64,000 bases of DNA from Microtetraspora sp. NBRC 16547. GTDB lineage: Bacteria; Actinomycetota; Actinomycetes; Streptosporangiales; Streptosporangiaceae. Location of the stretch: positions 62,001 through 126,000 of the forward strand of contig NZ_BSSE01000020.1 in NCBI RefSeq assembly GCF_030268965.1, in the 5' to 3' direction. Every line of letters starts with the position of its first letter. Within the stretch, counting starts at the first letter, position 1. The translations under genes were made by a program, and so were the position numbers. The notes below the pieces were generated by a model. That model saw only the letters and a program-made list of their open reading frames with translations, was not told the origin of the DNA and searched no databases. Shown one piece after another: positions 52,861-61,065 of this stretch.

Positions 52861-53457
52861 TCAGCCGGTGGCCGCGGTCTCCCCACCCGTGTCGCCGCCC
52901 GTCTCACCCGCCGCGCTCACCGGCCGGTAGGTGAGGACGACGACACCCGAGTCGAAGGTCGTGGAGTCCACGAGTTCCAGGGTCGCCTCGGTGCCCTCGC
53001 GGAACAGGCGCTGCCCCGCGCCGCGGATGACGGGGTAGATCCAGATGCGGTGCTCGTCGAGAAGGCCGTGCTCCATCAGCGCGTCGGTGAGCCGGCCACA
53101 CCCCCAGATCAGGATGTCCTCGCCGTCCTGCTCCTTGATTTTGGCGACCTGTGCGGCCAGGTCCTCTCCGGGGATGACGATGGTGGGGTCCCAGGCGCTG
53201 GTGTCGACCGGCTGGGAGGCCACCACATACTTGGTGATGGCGTTGACGTGGTCGGCGTAGGGGTTGCCGCCCATGTTCGGCCAGGCCTGGGCCATGCCCT
53301 CGTAGGTGACGCGGCCCAGCAGCAGCGCGTCGCACCCGGTGGTCAAGGTGAACGCGTAGGCCAGGGCGTCCTCGCTGTTGTACTGCATGGACCACAGGTG
53401 GGGGTTGTCGATGAAGCCGTCGAGCGTGCTGTAGGTCGAGGCGATGATCTTCCGCAT
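52861..53457 (-). CDS. RibD C-terminal/dihydrofolate reductase-like protein
   Basis: 198 residues from the ATG at 53457, GGAGAG upstream. RKIIASTYSTLDGFIDNP at the start, DALLLGRVTYEGMAQAWPNM in the middle and ILIWGCGRLTDALMEHGLLDE later are the usual marks of this NADPH-dependent reductase superfamily. The C-terminal Gly/Thr tail (AAGETGGDTGGETAATG) is low complexity. Substrate unknown. Three direct repeats of GTCGTGAATC lie just upstream (53469-53502). Confidence 0.85.
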   Translation of the reverse strand: MRKIIASTYSTLDGFIDNPHLWSMQYNSEDALAYAFTLTTGCDALLLGRVTYEGMAQAWPNMGGNPYADHVNAITKYVVASQPVDTSAWDPTIVIPGEDLAAQVAKIKEQDGEDILIWGCGRLTDALMEHGLLDEHRIWIYPVIRGAGQRLFREGTEATLELVDSTTFDSGVVVLTYRPVSAAGETGGDTGGETAATG

Positions 53458-53468
53458 GGTTCTCTCCG

Positions 53469-53502
53469 TGTCGTGAATCGTGTCGTGAATCGAGTCGTGA
53501 AC
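53469..53502. repeat. 10-13 bp tandem repeat upstream of the reductase gene
   Basis: TGTCGTGAATCG occurs twice, followed by a variant AGTCGTGAAC, 12 to 45 bp upstream of the reductase start codon. It overlaps the place where a promoter is expected. Confidence 0.6.
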
Positions 53503-53540
53503 AGGTGTCATGGAGCGAGACGAGGTCCCGTGCGAGACCC

Positions 53541-54125
53541 TCACAGGGGGTACGGGCACCTGGCCCGCGCGTCCCGCAGCACGCGGGCCCACCAGACCAA
53601 CTGGTCCAGCGTGGCCGCGGCCATGGCGTTGCACTCCGCTGTGGCCTTGGGCCAGGTGCCGTCGGCGGCGAACAGGTCCCAGTAGCACGGCAGGCTGATC
53701 ACGTCGCGGATGGCCACGGCGTGCAGTTCGGTGAAGACCTGGCGGAGCTGGCCGACGGCGTGCAGACCCCCGGACTCCCTGCCGTACGCGACGAAGGTGA
53801 CGGGCTTGGCCTGCCACTCCTCGTGATACCAGTCGATCGCCGTCTTGAGCGGGGCGGGGAAGCTCCGGTTGTACTCCGGGGTGACCACCGCGAAGGCGTC
53901 GGCGGCGGTCAGCCGCGGCGCCAGCGCCCGCACCGGAGCCGGGGCGGGCTCCTCATGGTCGGTGAGGGTTTGCGGGAGGTCGGCCTCGGCCAGGTCGACC
54001 AGGTCGACGTCCAGGTCGCCGCGCCTGCGGGCTCTGGCGGCGAACCAGCCGGCCACGGTGGGGCCGAACCGGCCCCTGCGGGTGCTGCCGATGATGATCG
54101 CCACCCGTAGCCGCCGCTCGTCCAT
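53541..54125 (-). CDS. NADPH-dependent FMN reductase family protein
   Basis: 194 residues from the ATG at 54125, which has a perfect AGGAGG 6 bases upstream; an in-frame start at 54146 is less good. RVAIIIGSTRRGRFGPTVAGWF is the flavodoxin-like FMN phosphate loop, and FAVVTPEYNRSFPAPLKTAIDW the conserved PEYN motif. It transfers electrons from NADPH to FMN, quinones or azo compounds. It is divergent from the SARP regulator, 123 bp apart, and may be one of its targets. Confidence 0.88.
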   Translation of the reverse strand: MDERRLRVAIIIGSTRRGRFGPTVAGWFAARARRRGDLDVDLVDLAEADLPQTLTDHEEPAPAPVRALAPRLTAADAFAVVTPEYNRSFPAPLKTAIDWYHEEWQAKPVTFVAYGRESGGLHAVGQLRQVFTELHAVAIRDVISLPCYWDLFAADGTWPKATAECNAMAAATLDQLVWWARVLRDARARCPYPL

Positions 54126-54177
54126 CCCGGTCCTCCTCTCGTTCACCTTCCGACGTGACCCACTGTGCGGGAGGCCG

Positions 54178-54206
54178 TTTACGGCTTCCTTCGCATCGGT
54201 TTACGG
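54178..54206. promoter_or_regulatory. Direct repeat of TTTACGG, possible SARP operator
   Basis: TTTACGG at 54178-54184 recurs at 54200-54206, a spacing of 22 bp (two helical turns). SARP-type regulators bind heptameric direct repeats on one face of the helix with 11-bp or 22-bp periods. The site lies between the FMN reductase and the SARP gene. Confidence 0.4.
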
Positions 54207-54248
54207 AGATCCACCGACGCGCCGACAACGAGCGTTATCGTGACGCGC

Positions 54249-57200
54249 ATGCGCTTTGGGGTACTGGGTCCGCTGACGGTGTGGCGGGCCGGTGGTGAGC
54301 CCGTCGCCGTCCCCGGTATCAAGGTCCGCGCCCTGCTGGCCGACCTGCTGGCACACGAGGGCCGGCCGGTGCCGGCCGATCGGCTGGTCGACGACCTGTG
54401 GGGCGACGACCCGCCCGGCAACCCCCTCGGCGCGCTGTCGGCCAAGGTGTCGCAGCTCCGCCGGGTGCTGGAGGACGCCGAGCCGGGCGGCCGGGAGCTG
54501 GTCCCGCTCCATCCGGCGGGATACCTGCTGAAGGCCGACACCGACGCGGACATGTTCCGGTCCCTGCTCGTCGAGGCGGGCCGGGCCGACGACCCGCGGA
54601 CCAGGGCGGCGCTCCTGTCCGACGCGCTCGCGCTGTGGCGGGGTCCGGCGTTCGCCGACTTCGCGGACGAGCCGTTCGTCCGGGCCGCCGCCGCCGACCT
54701 GACGGAGCGGCGGCTGACCGCGCACGAGGACCTCGCGGAGGTACGGCTGGCGCTGGGCGAGCACGCCCTGCTGGCCGGGGAACTCGGTCGCCTGGTGGCC
54801 GAGCATCCGCTGCGGGAAAGGCTGCGCGCCGTGCACATGCGCGCCCTCTACCGCTCCGGACGGCAGAGCGAGGCGCTCGACAGCTACGAGCGATTGCGCG
54901 TGCTGCTGGCCGACGAGCTGGGGCTGGATCCGGGCGCCGACCTGGTCGCACTGCACCGGGCGATCCTGACCCAGGATCCGGCGCTGGCCGCGGCCGCCGT
55001 ACCGGACTCCCCGGCGGCACGGCCGCTCACGAACCTGCCGGCGCCGCTCACCGGCCTGATCGGCAGGGACGACGCCGTCGCCGAGATCAGCGCGCGGCTG
55101 GCGACGGACCGGCTGGTGACGCTCACCGGTCCGGGCGGGGTGGGCAAGACCCGGCTGGCGGTGGAGGCCGCCAGGCGCCTGGTCGAGCCCGACAACCGTG
55201 GCGGCGGAGACAGGCCGCACTCCTCCGGCCCGTTCCCTGACGGCGTGTGGTGGGTCGAGCTGGCCGCGCTGGACAGACCGGCCGACCAGGACGCGCTGCC
55301 CCGTCTGGCCGAGGCGATCACGGGAGTGCTGGACATCCGGGACGGCGCGGCCTCCACTCAGCCGGGCGAGCCGATGCCCGCGGTGGAACGGCTCGCCGAC
55401 GCGCTTCGCCCCCGACGGCTGCTGCTCGTGCTGGACAACTGCGAGCACGTCGTCGAACCGGTCTCCGAACTGGCGGAACGGCTGCTGCGGTCGGTTCCCG
55501 GGCTGCGGATCCTCACCACGAGCCAGGAGCCGCTCGGGCTGCCCGGCGAAGTGGTCTGGAGTGTTCCGCCGCTGCAGGTGCCCGGACATGCCGCCGACGT
55601 CGCGGAGCTGGAGCGGGCCGACTCGGTGCGGTTGTTCGTGGCCCGCGCGTCCGCCTCGGCACGGGACTTCGCGCTGGACGTGGACAACGCGTCGGCGGTC
55701 GCGGTGCTGTGCCGCCGACTGGACGGCATTCCGCTGGCCCTCGAACTGGCCGCGACGCGGGTGCGCGCCCTGGGCGTTCACGGCCTGGTGGAGCGCTTGG
55801 ATGACCGCTTCCGCCTGCTGGCCACCGGGCATCGAGGCGCCCCGCCGCGCCAGCAGACCCTGGCCGCGATGATCGGGTGGAGCTGGGACCTGCTGACCGA
55901 ACCTGAGCGCGTCGTGCTGCGCCGGCTGGCCGTGCACGCCGACGGCTGCAGCCTGGAAGCCGCCGAGGCCGTCTGCGCCGAGGACGGCCTGAACGTGCTC
56001 GACCTGCTGGCGCGCCTGGTGGACCGATCCCTGGTGATGATGGCGGACGGGCCGGACGGGCCCAGGTACCGGCTGCTGGAGTCCGTGGCGGCGTACTGCG
56101 TCGAACGCCTTCAGGAGGCGGAGGAGCTCGACCGGATCCGGCTACGGCACCGCCGCTTCCACATCGCCTTCGCCGAGCGGGCCGTACCGCACCTGCGCGG
56201 GCCCGACCAGCGGCGCTGGCTGCGCCGCCTCGACGCCGAGGCGGCCAACCTGCGGGCCGCACTGAACGCCGCCGTCAGAGACGGAAACGCGGACGACGCG
56301 CTGCGCCTCGTCAACGCGCTGGCGTGGTACTGGTTCCTGCGCGGCCGGCTCGCCGAGGCCCGGCGATCCCTGACGGCGGCGCTGGCCGTCGCCGCCGGGG
56401 AAGGGAACGCGGCCTCCGCGCTCCAGGCCGAGGCGCTGGCCTGGAGTGTCGGCATCGGGCTGATCCAGGGGGACGTCGCCGACCGGGAGGACCGTCGCCG
56501 TACGGCCCTTCGGATGTACGAGGAGGCCGGCGATCCGGACGGACTGGCCCGGGCCCAGTGGTTCCTGGCCTACGCCGGGATCGATCTGGGTGACCTCGCC
56601 ATCGCGGAGGAACTGCTGAGCCGGGCGTTGCCCGTGTTCCGGTCACGCGGCGATCGGTGGGGAACGGCGGCGGCCCTCGCCGCGCGGGCCAAGCTCGCGC
56701 ATGTCCGGGGCGACCTCGACGCGCTGCGCCGCGACGGTGAGCGGAGCCTTGCGCTGTTCGACGAAGTCGGTGACCGATGGGGCCGGCTGGAGGCCATGGG
56801 CTGGCTCGGCGCGCTGGCCGAGATGGTCGACGACCTCGACCGGGCCGGACTGCTCCACCGGGACGGGCTTCGCCTGGCGGAGGAGCTCGAACTGTGGACG
56901 GAGGTCGGCGGACGGCTGGCCTGGCTCGGCTGGATCGCGTTGCGGCGCGGTGACTTCGTGGGGGCGGGCGACTTCTGCGCCCGGGCGCTGCGGCTGGCCG
57001 TCGAGCAGCACCACCAGGCCGGTCAGATCTTCGCCACGATGGGGCTGGCATTCGCCGCGCGCCGGAACGGCCGCCTCGACCTCGCCGAGACCCACCTGCG
57101 TGACGTGCTCGACCGCACTCCGCGCCTGGACGCCGGGCAGGCCGTGCCCCCGTACCTGCCTCTGGTGCTGACCGAGCTCGGTTTCGCCGCCGAGCAGCGC

Positions 57201-57539
57201 GGGGACGCGGCGACCGCGTTCGAGCTGCACCTTGAGGCGCTCGATCTCGCGGCCGGCTTCGACACCTCCCGGGACATGACCACTGTCCTGGACGGTCTGG
57301 CCGGGGCGCTGTCCCTCGCCGGACGGCACGACCGCGCCGCCCGGATCCTCGGCGCGGCGGCCGCGATCCGCGCCTCCGGCTCTCTCTCCCCCGCTCCCGC
57401 CGAACGTGTGGACATCGACCGGATCACCGAGCGGGTCCGTACGGCCCTTGGCGAGAAGGGCTTCGCCGCCGAGACCGGACGCGGCGCCGCGCTCACCCCC
57501 GCCGAGGTGCGCTCCCTGCTGGCCGCCCCGGACGCCTGA
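54249..57539 (+). CDS. AfsR/SARP-type regulator: BTAD, STAND ATPase and TPR domains
   Basis: 1096 residues from the ATG at 54249 (a GTG nine bases upstream is an alternative). Residues 1-95 are an OmpR-like helix-turn-helix (MRFGVLGPLTVWRAGGEPV, LVDDLWGDDPPGNPLGALSAKVSQLRRVL). Residues 95-250 are the BTAD domain (FRSLLVEAGRADD, LRERLRAVHMRALYRSGRQSEALDSYERLR). A STAND ATPase follows: GPGGVGKTR Walker A near 300, LLLVLDNCEHVVEP. TPR-like repeats fill residues 700-1080. Such regulators often activate secondary metabolism; no biosynthetic cluster is in the window. Confidence 0.9.
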   Translation: MRFGVLGPLTVWRAGGEPVAVPGIKVRALLADLLAHEGRPVPADRLVDDLWGDDPPGNPLGALSAKVSQLRRVLEDAEPGGRELVPLHPAGYLLKADTDADMFRSLLVEAGRADDPRTRAALLSDALALWRGPAFADFADEPFVRAAAADLTERRLTAHEDLAEVRLALGEHALLAGELGRLVAEHPLRERLRAVHMRALYRSGRQSEALDSYERLRVLLADELGLDPGADLVALHRAILTQDPALAAAAVPDSPAARPLTNLPAPLTGLIGRDDAVAEISARLATDRLVTLTGPGGVGKTRLAVEAARRLVEPDNRGGGDRPHSSGPFPDGVWWVELAALDRPADQDALPRLAEAITGVLDIRDGAASTQPGEPMPAVERLADALRPRRLLLVLDNCEHVVEPVSELAERLLRSVPGLRILTTSQEPLGLPGEVVWSVPPLQVPGHAADVAELERADSVRLFVARASASARDFALDVDNASAVAVLCRRLDGIPLALELAATRVRALGVHGLVERLDDRFRLLATGHRGAPPRQQTLAAMIGWSWDLLTEPERVVLRRLAVHADGCSLEAAEAVCAEDGLNVLDLLARLVDRSLVMMADGPDGPRYRLLESVAAYCVERLQEAEELDRIRLRHRRFHIAFAERAVPHLRGPDQRRWLRRLDAEAANLRAALNAAVRDGNADDALRLVNALAWYWFLRGRLAEARRSLTAALAVAAGEGNAASALQAEALAWSVGIGLIQGDVADREDRRRTALRMYEEAGDPDGLARAQWFLAYAGIDLGDLAIAEELLSRALPVFRSRGDRWGTAAALAARAKLAHVRGDLDALRRDGERSLALFDEVGDRWGRLEAMGWLGALAEMVDDLDRAGLLHRDGLRLAEELELWTEVGGRLAWLGWIALRRGDFVGAGDFCARALRLAVEQHHQAGQIFATMGLAFAARRNGRLDLAETHLRDVLDRTPRLDAGQAVPPYLPLVLTELGFAAEQRGDAATAFELHLEALDLAAGFDTSRDMTTVLDGLAGALSLAGRHDRAARILGAAAAIRASGSLSPAPAERVDIDRITERVRTALGEKGFAAETGRGAALTPAEVRSLLAAPDA

Positions 57540-57605
57540 AGGGTCGGCGCCGGCGGGTCGCACGGATTCCCGTGGTCAGGTGATCGCGGAGTGGCGGACG
57601 GGCCA

Positions 57606-57635
57606 TTGACAGGCCATCGGCAGCGAGCCTAGCGT
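57606..57635 (+). promoter_or_regulatory. Predicted promoter of the acyl-CoA ligase gene
   Basis: TTGACA (57606-57611), then 18 bases, then TAGCGT (57630-57635). It is a good match to the principal actinobacterial promoter. The palindrome 57647-57667 begins 11 bp after the -10, so a bound repressor would block it. Confidence 0.55.
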
Positions 57636-57646
57636 GATCTCAATTC

Positions 57647-57667
57647 GGATGGAACAGCGTTCCATCC
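57647..57667. promoter_or_regulatory. IclR-type operator (perfect 9-3-9 palindrome)
   Basis: GGATGGAAC-AGC-GTTCCATCC is a perfect inverted repeat. IclR-family proteins are known to bind TGGAA...TTCCA-type dyads. An IclR gene lies 4 kb away in the same cluster, and two weaker copies exist at 57769 and 62123. Confidence 0.65.
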
Positions 57668-57698
57668 AAGGGAACGGACTCGCTTCGAAGGAGCCGCC

Positions 57699-57821
57699 GT
57701 GACCCAGAGCGCCCGCAGCCGCCGGTCGAAGGCATCACCGCCGCGATCACCAGCGTCACGGAGCCGGATGAAACGTGGTTCCAATACGTCGCACCACCTA
57801 CGGCTTCACGGAAGGAAGTAG
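57699..57821 (+). CDS. Possible 40-codon leader ORF before the acyl-CoA ligase
   Basis: GTG at 57699 has AAGGAG 5 bases upstream. The frame runs to TAG at 57819-57821, one base before the ligase ATG, so translation could be coupled. The product is basic and Arg/Ser-rich (MTQSARSRRSKASPPRSPAS at the start) and unlike any family I know. One frame over, the DNA reads VEGITAAITSVTEPDETWFQ with better codon bias, so it may be a decayed gene. Function uncertain. Confidence 0.35.
   Translation: MTQSARSRRSKASPPRSPASRSRMKRGSNTSHHLRLHGRK
57769..57783. promoter_or_regulatory. Second IclR-type operator-like site
   Basis: TGAAAC-GTG-GTTCCA differs by one base from the palindrome TGGAAC-N3-GTTCCA seen at 57650. 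It lies about 40 bp before the ligase start. Confidence 0.5.
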
Positions 57822-57822
57822 C

Positions 57823-59454
57823 ATGCCCGTCCTTCGTGGAGGTGCCCCTCTGTCGATCGCGGGCGGCGTACGCGAGTTCGCCCGCGCCACCCCGCGCGCG
57901 GTCGCGGTGATCGACGGCGACCGCTCCCTCACCTACGCCGCACTCGACGAACGCTCGAACCGCCTGGCCGCCTGGCTCCTGGCGCGGGACCTCGTGCCCG
58001 GGCAGTGCGTCGCGGTGCTGCTCGGCAACCGGCTCGAATACCCGGAGATCGCGGCCGGGATCGCCAAGGCGGGCCTGCTCATGGTGCCGCTCAACCCCCG
58101 GCTCACCCCGGCCGAGGCCCGATACATCCTGGAGCACTCGGGGGCGCGGGCGATCGTCCTGGACGACGCCCTCGCCTCCGTGGTGGGCGACGCGATCGAG
58201 GAGCTGCGGCTGGTCGCGCTCTCCATCGACGGGGCCCAGGCGGGCCGGCCGTACGAGGAGGAACTGGCCGGAGCGCGGGCGGTGGACCCGGCGGTGCGGG
58301 TGGACGAGCTCGACCCGTTCTGCGTCGCGTACACGTCGGGCACGACCGGGCGGCCCAAGGGCGTGCTGATCAGCCACCGGAGCCGGTCCCTGACGTTCTA
58401 CTGCTCCGCGCTGGAATGGGGGCTCGGCACCGGCCGGGTGTCGGTCGCGGTGGCCCCCATGTACCACGGCGCGGGCTTCGCCTTCGGGTACGCCCCGGTC
58501 TACACCGGGGGCACGGTCACGATGCTGCGCCGGTGGGATCCGGAGGAGCTGCTGCACCTCGTCGAGCGCGACCGCGCCCAGTCCGCCTTCCTGGTGCCGA
58601 CGCACGCGCAGATGCTTCGCGCGCTGGACGGCGGAAAACTGGCGGCCAGGGGCCTGACCAGCCTCGACACGCTCTACTTCAATGCCGCCGCGCTGCCCTG
58701 GCCGCTCAAGCAGTGGGTCATGGAGACGTTCCCGTCCTGCGGCGTGCACGAGCTGTACGGGTCCACCGAGGCGGGCATCGTCACCAACCTCCGCCCGGTG
58801 GACCAGCACCGCAAGCCGGGCTCGGTCGGCCACGCCTGGTACATGACGGAGCTGCGGATCGTCGACCCGGACGGCGACCCGGTCGATCCGGGACAGCCGG
58901 GCGAGCTGTTCAGCCGGTCCCCGTTCCTCATGAACGGCTACCTCGGGGACCCCGCGGCGACCGACGAGTGCACCACGGACGACGGCTTCCTCACCTGCGG
59001 GGACATCGTGGTGCTCGACGACGAGGGCTACGTCCACGTCATCGACAGGAAAAAGGACATGATCATCTCGGGCGGGGTCAACGTGTACCCCCGAGAGGTC
59101 GAGGACGTGCTGGCCGCGCACGCGTCGGTCGCCGAGGCGGCCGTGGTCGGCGTCCCCTCCGAGACATGGGGCGAGGAGGTCATGGCGTACGTCGTCCTCC
59201 GCGGCGGCACAACCGGGAACGCCGCCGGGAACGCCGCCGGGAGCGCCGCCGGGAGCGCCGCCGGGAGTGCCGACGGAAGCGCGGGCGGCCAGGCCGACGG
59301 CTCCGATCTGCTCGCCGGCCTGGAGGCGCACTGCCGTACCAGCCTGGCGGGCTACAAGGTGCCCAAGCGCTGGGAGATCGTCACGACGCTCCCCAGGAAC
59401 GCGGCCGGGAAGATCGTCAAGCGCGACCTGAAGCCGTCGGCGACCAGCGCTTGA
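57823..59454 (+). CDS. Acyl-CoA synthetase (AMP-dependent ligase)
   Basis: 543 residues from the ATG at 57823 with GGAAGG upstream. ATP motif YTSGTTGRPKGV (170-181), ELYGSTEAGIVTN (motif A5-like), GFLTCGDIVVLDDEGYVHVIDRKKDMIISGGVNVYPREVE, and the catalytic Lys in NAAGKIVKRDLK close to the C terminus. It activates a carboxylic acid to its CoA thioester. The C-terminal domain carries an unusual insert of tandem NAAG/SAAG/SADG units (about residues 465-490). The neighbours (amidohydrolase, CoA-transferase, cyclase) point to catabolism of an amide- or ring-derived acid. Confidence 0.9.
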   Translation: MPVLRGGAPLSIAGGVREFARATPRAVAVIDGDRSLTYAALDERSNRLAAWLLARDLVPGQCVAVLLGNRLEYPEIAAGIAKAGLLMVPLNPRLTPAEARYILEHSGARAIVLDDALASVVGDAIEELRLVALSIDGAQAGRPYEEELAGARAVDPAVRVDELDPFCVAYTSGTTGRPKGVLISHRSRSLTFYCSALEWGLGTGRVSVAVAPMYHGAGFAFGYAPVYTGGTVTMLRRWDPEELLHLVERDRAQSAFLVPTHAQMLRALDGGKLAARGLTSLDTLYFNAAALPWPLKQWVMETFPSCGVHELYGSTEAGIVTNLRPVDQHRKPGSVGHAWYMTELRIVDPDGDPVDPGQPGELFSRSPFLMNGYLGDPAATDECTTDDGFLTCGDIVVLDDEGYVHVIDRKKDMIISGGVNVYPREVEDVLAAHASVAEAAVVGVPSETWGEEVMAYVVLRGGTTGNAAGNAAGSAAGSAAGSADGSAGGQADGSDLLAGLEAHCRTSLAGYKVPKRWEIVTTLPRNAAGKIVKRDLKPSATSA

Positions 59455-59552
59455 GCCTCGCCCCGTTGGAGGCCGGGGGAAGGACAGCACGGCTCTTCGC
59501 CCCTGCGTCGGGCCGATTCCCCGAGCAGAACACCTAGGTGGTTCAGAGACCG

Positions 59553-59587
59553 CCGAACCCTGTCCCGCATTTCGGAACAGGGTTCGG
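59553..59587. terminator. Hairpin between convergent ligase and amidohydrolase genes
   Basis: CCGAACCCTGT (59553-59563) and ACAGGGTTCGG (59577-59587) are a perfect 11-bp inverted repeat with a 13-base loop. It is placed to end both convergent transcripts. Confidence 0.75.
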
Positions 59588-59597
59588 ATCCCGTCGC

Positions 59598-61037
59598 CTA
59601 TGCGCGGCGTGTGTACCGGCCGCTGGGCTCTCCGACGACGTCGCCGTCGCGGAACCGCACCTGGCCGCCGACGACCGTGGTCACCGGCCAGCCGGTGAGT
59701 TCGACGCCCTCGAACGGGGTGTGGTCCTGGCCGGAGAGGCACGCCTCGGCCGTCACCGTCCGGGTCAGCGCCGGGTCCACCACAGTCAGGTCCGCGTCGA
59801 AGCCGACGGCGAGGCTGCCCTTGCGACCCCACAGGTTGTACGCCTTGGCGGGGTTCGCCGAGGCCAGCTCCGCGACGCGGGAGAGGGAGATGCCGCGCGT
59901 GAGGTGGCCCTCGGAGAACAGCACCGGATACAGCAGGGCGGTTCCGCCGAAACCGGGGCGCGCGGGCCAGAGCTCGTCGCCCTTCTCCGCCTCCATGCAG
60001 CAGGCGTGGTCGGAGGCGACCCAGTCGATCGTGCCGTCGGCGGCGCGCTGCCACAGCGCCTCGTTGTCGGCCTTCGTGCGGATCGGCGGGTTGACCTTGC
60101 CGCCGAGCCCGCCTTCGGCGTCGAGGCTGTCGTGGTCGAGGCACAGGTGGTGCAGCGTGGTCTCGGCCCGCATGTCCACCGCGCCGAACGACCGGCGGGC
60201 CAGCGCGACGGCGTCCACCGCCTCACGGCTGGACAGGTGCAGCAGGTTGAGGTTGGTGCCGGTGTGGCTGGCCAGCGTGGTGGCCTCGCCGATGGCCACA
60301 CGCTCGGTCAGCGGCGGGCGCCCCTCGTGGTAGGCGCGCAGCGTCTGCGGGTCGCCGTTCGAGCGGACCCGGTCGATGAACACCCGCATCAGCTCGGACT
60401 GCTCGCAGTGCAGCGACAGCGACAGGCGCAGGCCGGGGTTGGCCTGCTGGACCGCGGTCACCTGCTCCATGAGGAGGTAGAGGTGGCCGAGGTCGTACTC
60501 GTCGCCCATGGTGAAGGACCGGGCGTCCCGGCTGTTCGCCGCGAGGTCGAAGCCCTTGTAGAACATGTAGTACTTGAACGACGTGACGCCGTGCTCCTCG
60601 ACCAGGTACGGGATCTCGGCGATCTGGTCCACCGTCATCGGCGCGAGGTGGAAGCCGTAGTCGGTCCAGGCCCGGCCCGCCACGGCGTCCAGGACCTCGG
60701 GGAAGATCTCCTTGTACGGCCCCGTACGGTCGAGGTAGTGCGAGCCGGTGCGGAAGTAGGACAGCACGGTCGTGGCGCCGCCGACGAGGGAGGAGCGGGT
60801 CTCCTCGAAGGCGTCGAGGGCCAGGTCTCGGTAGATGCCGAGGTGGAAGTGGGCGTCGACGGCGCCGGGGAGGACGATCTTCCCCCTGGCGTCGATGACC
60901 TCGGCGGCGTCGGAGACGGGGATGTCCTCCGCGAGGGCCGCCACCTTCCCACCGGAGACCGCCAGATCGGCGCGGATCTCACCGTGGTAGGGAAGGACGA
61001 CGGTACCGCCTTTGACAAGCAGATCGTATCGGGACAT
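59598..61037 (-). CDS. Hydantoinase/dihydropyrimidinase-like amidohydrolase
   Basis: 479 residues from the ATG at 61035-61037. MSRYDLLVKGGTVVLPYHGE is the family start. Metal ligands: H63-x-H65 in GAVDAHFHLG; the probable carbamylated Lys in TSFKYYMFYKG; SLHCEQSELM; NLLHLSSREAVDA; and the catalytic Asp in IDWVASDHACCMEAEKG. The protein belongs to the cyclic amidohydrolases, which open hydantoin, dihydropyrimidine, allantoin or similar rings. The bound ring cannot be named. A C-terminal beta-sandwich piece (FDADLTVVDP, VTTVVGGQVRFRDG) completes it. It follows the IclR gene by 28 bp on the same strand. Confidence 0.9.
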   Translation of the reverse strand: MSRYDLLVKGGTVVLPYHGEIRADLAVSGGKVAALAEDIPVSDAAEVIDARGKIVLPGAVDAHFHLGIYRDLALDAFEETRSSLVGGATTVLSYFRTGSHYLDRTGPYKEIFPEVLDAVAGRAWTDYGFHLAPMTVDQIAEIPYLVEEHGVTSFKYYMFYKGFDLAANSRDARSFTMGDEYDLGHLYLLMEQVTAVQQANPGLRLSLSLHCEQSELMRVFIDRVRSNGDPQTLRAYHEGRPPLTERVAIGEATTLASHTGTNLNLLHLSSREAVDAVALARRSFGAVDMRAETTLHHLCLDHDSLDAEGGLGGKVNPPIRTKADNEALWQRAADGTIDWVASDHACCMEAEKGDELWPARPGFGGTALLYPVLFSEGHLTRGISLSRVAELASANPAKAYNLWGRKGSLAVGFDADLTVVDPALTRTVTAEACLSGQDHTPFEGVELTGWPVTTVVGGQVRFRDGDVVGEPSGRYTRRA

Positions 61038-61065
61038 ACGCGCCGGCCGACCGGCTGGACGGCCG

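Noticed and set aside
57640-60144. 834-codon minus-strand frame
   Set aside because: It is the shadow of the acyl-CoA ligase; its only recognisable content is antisense repeat.
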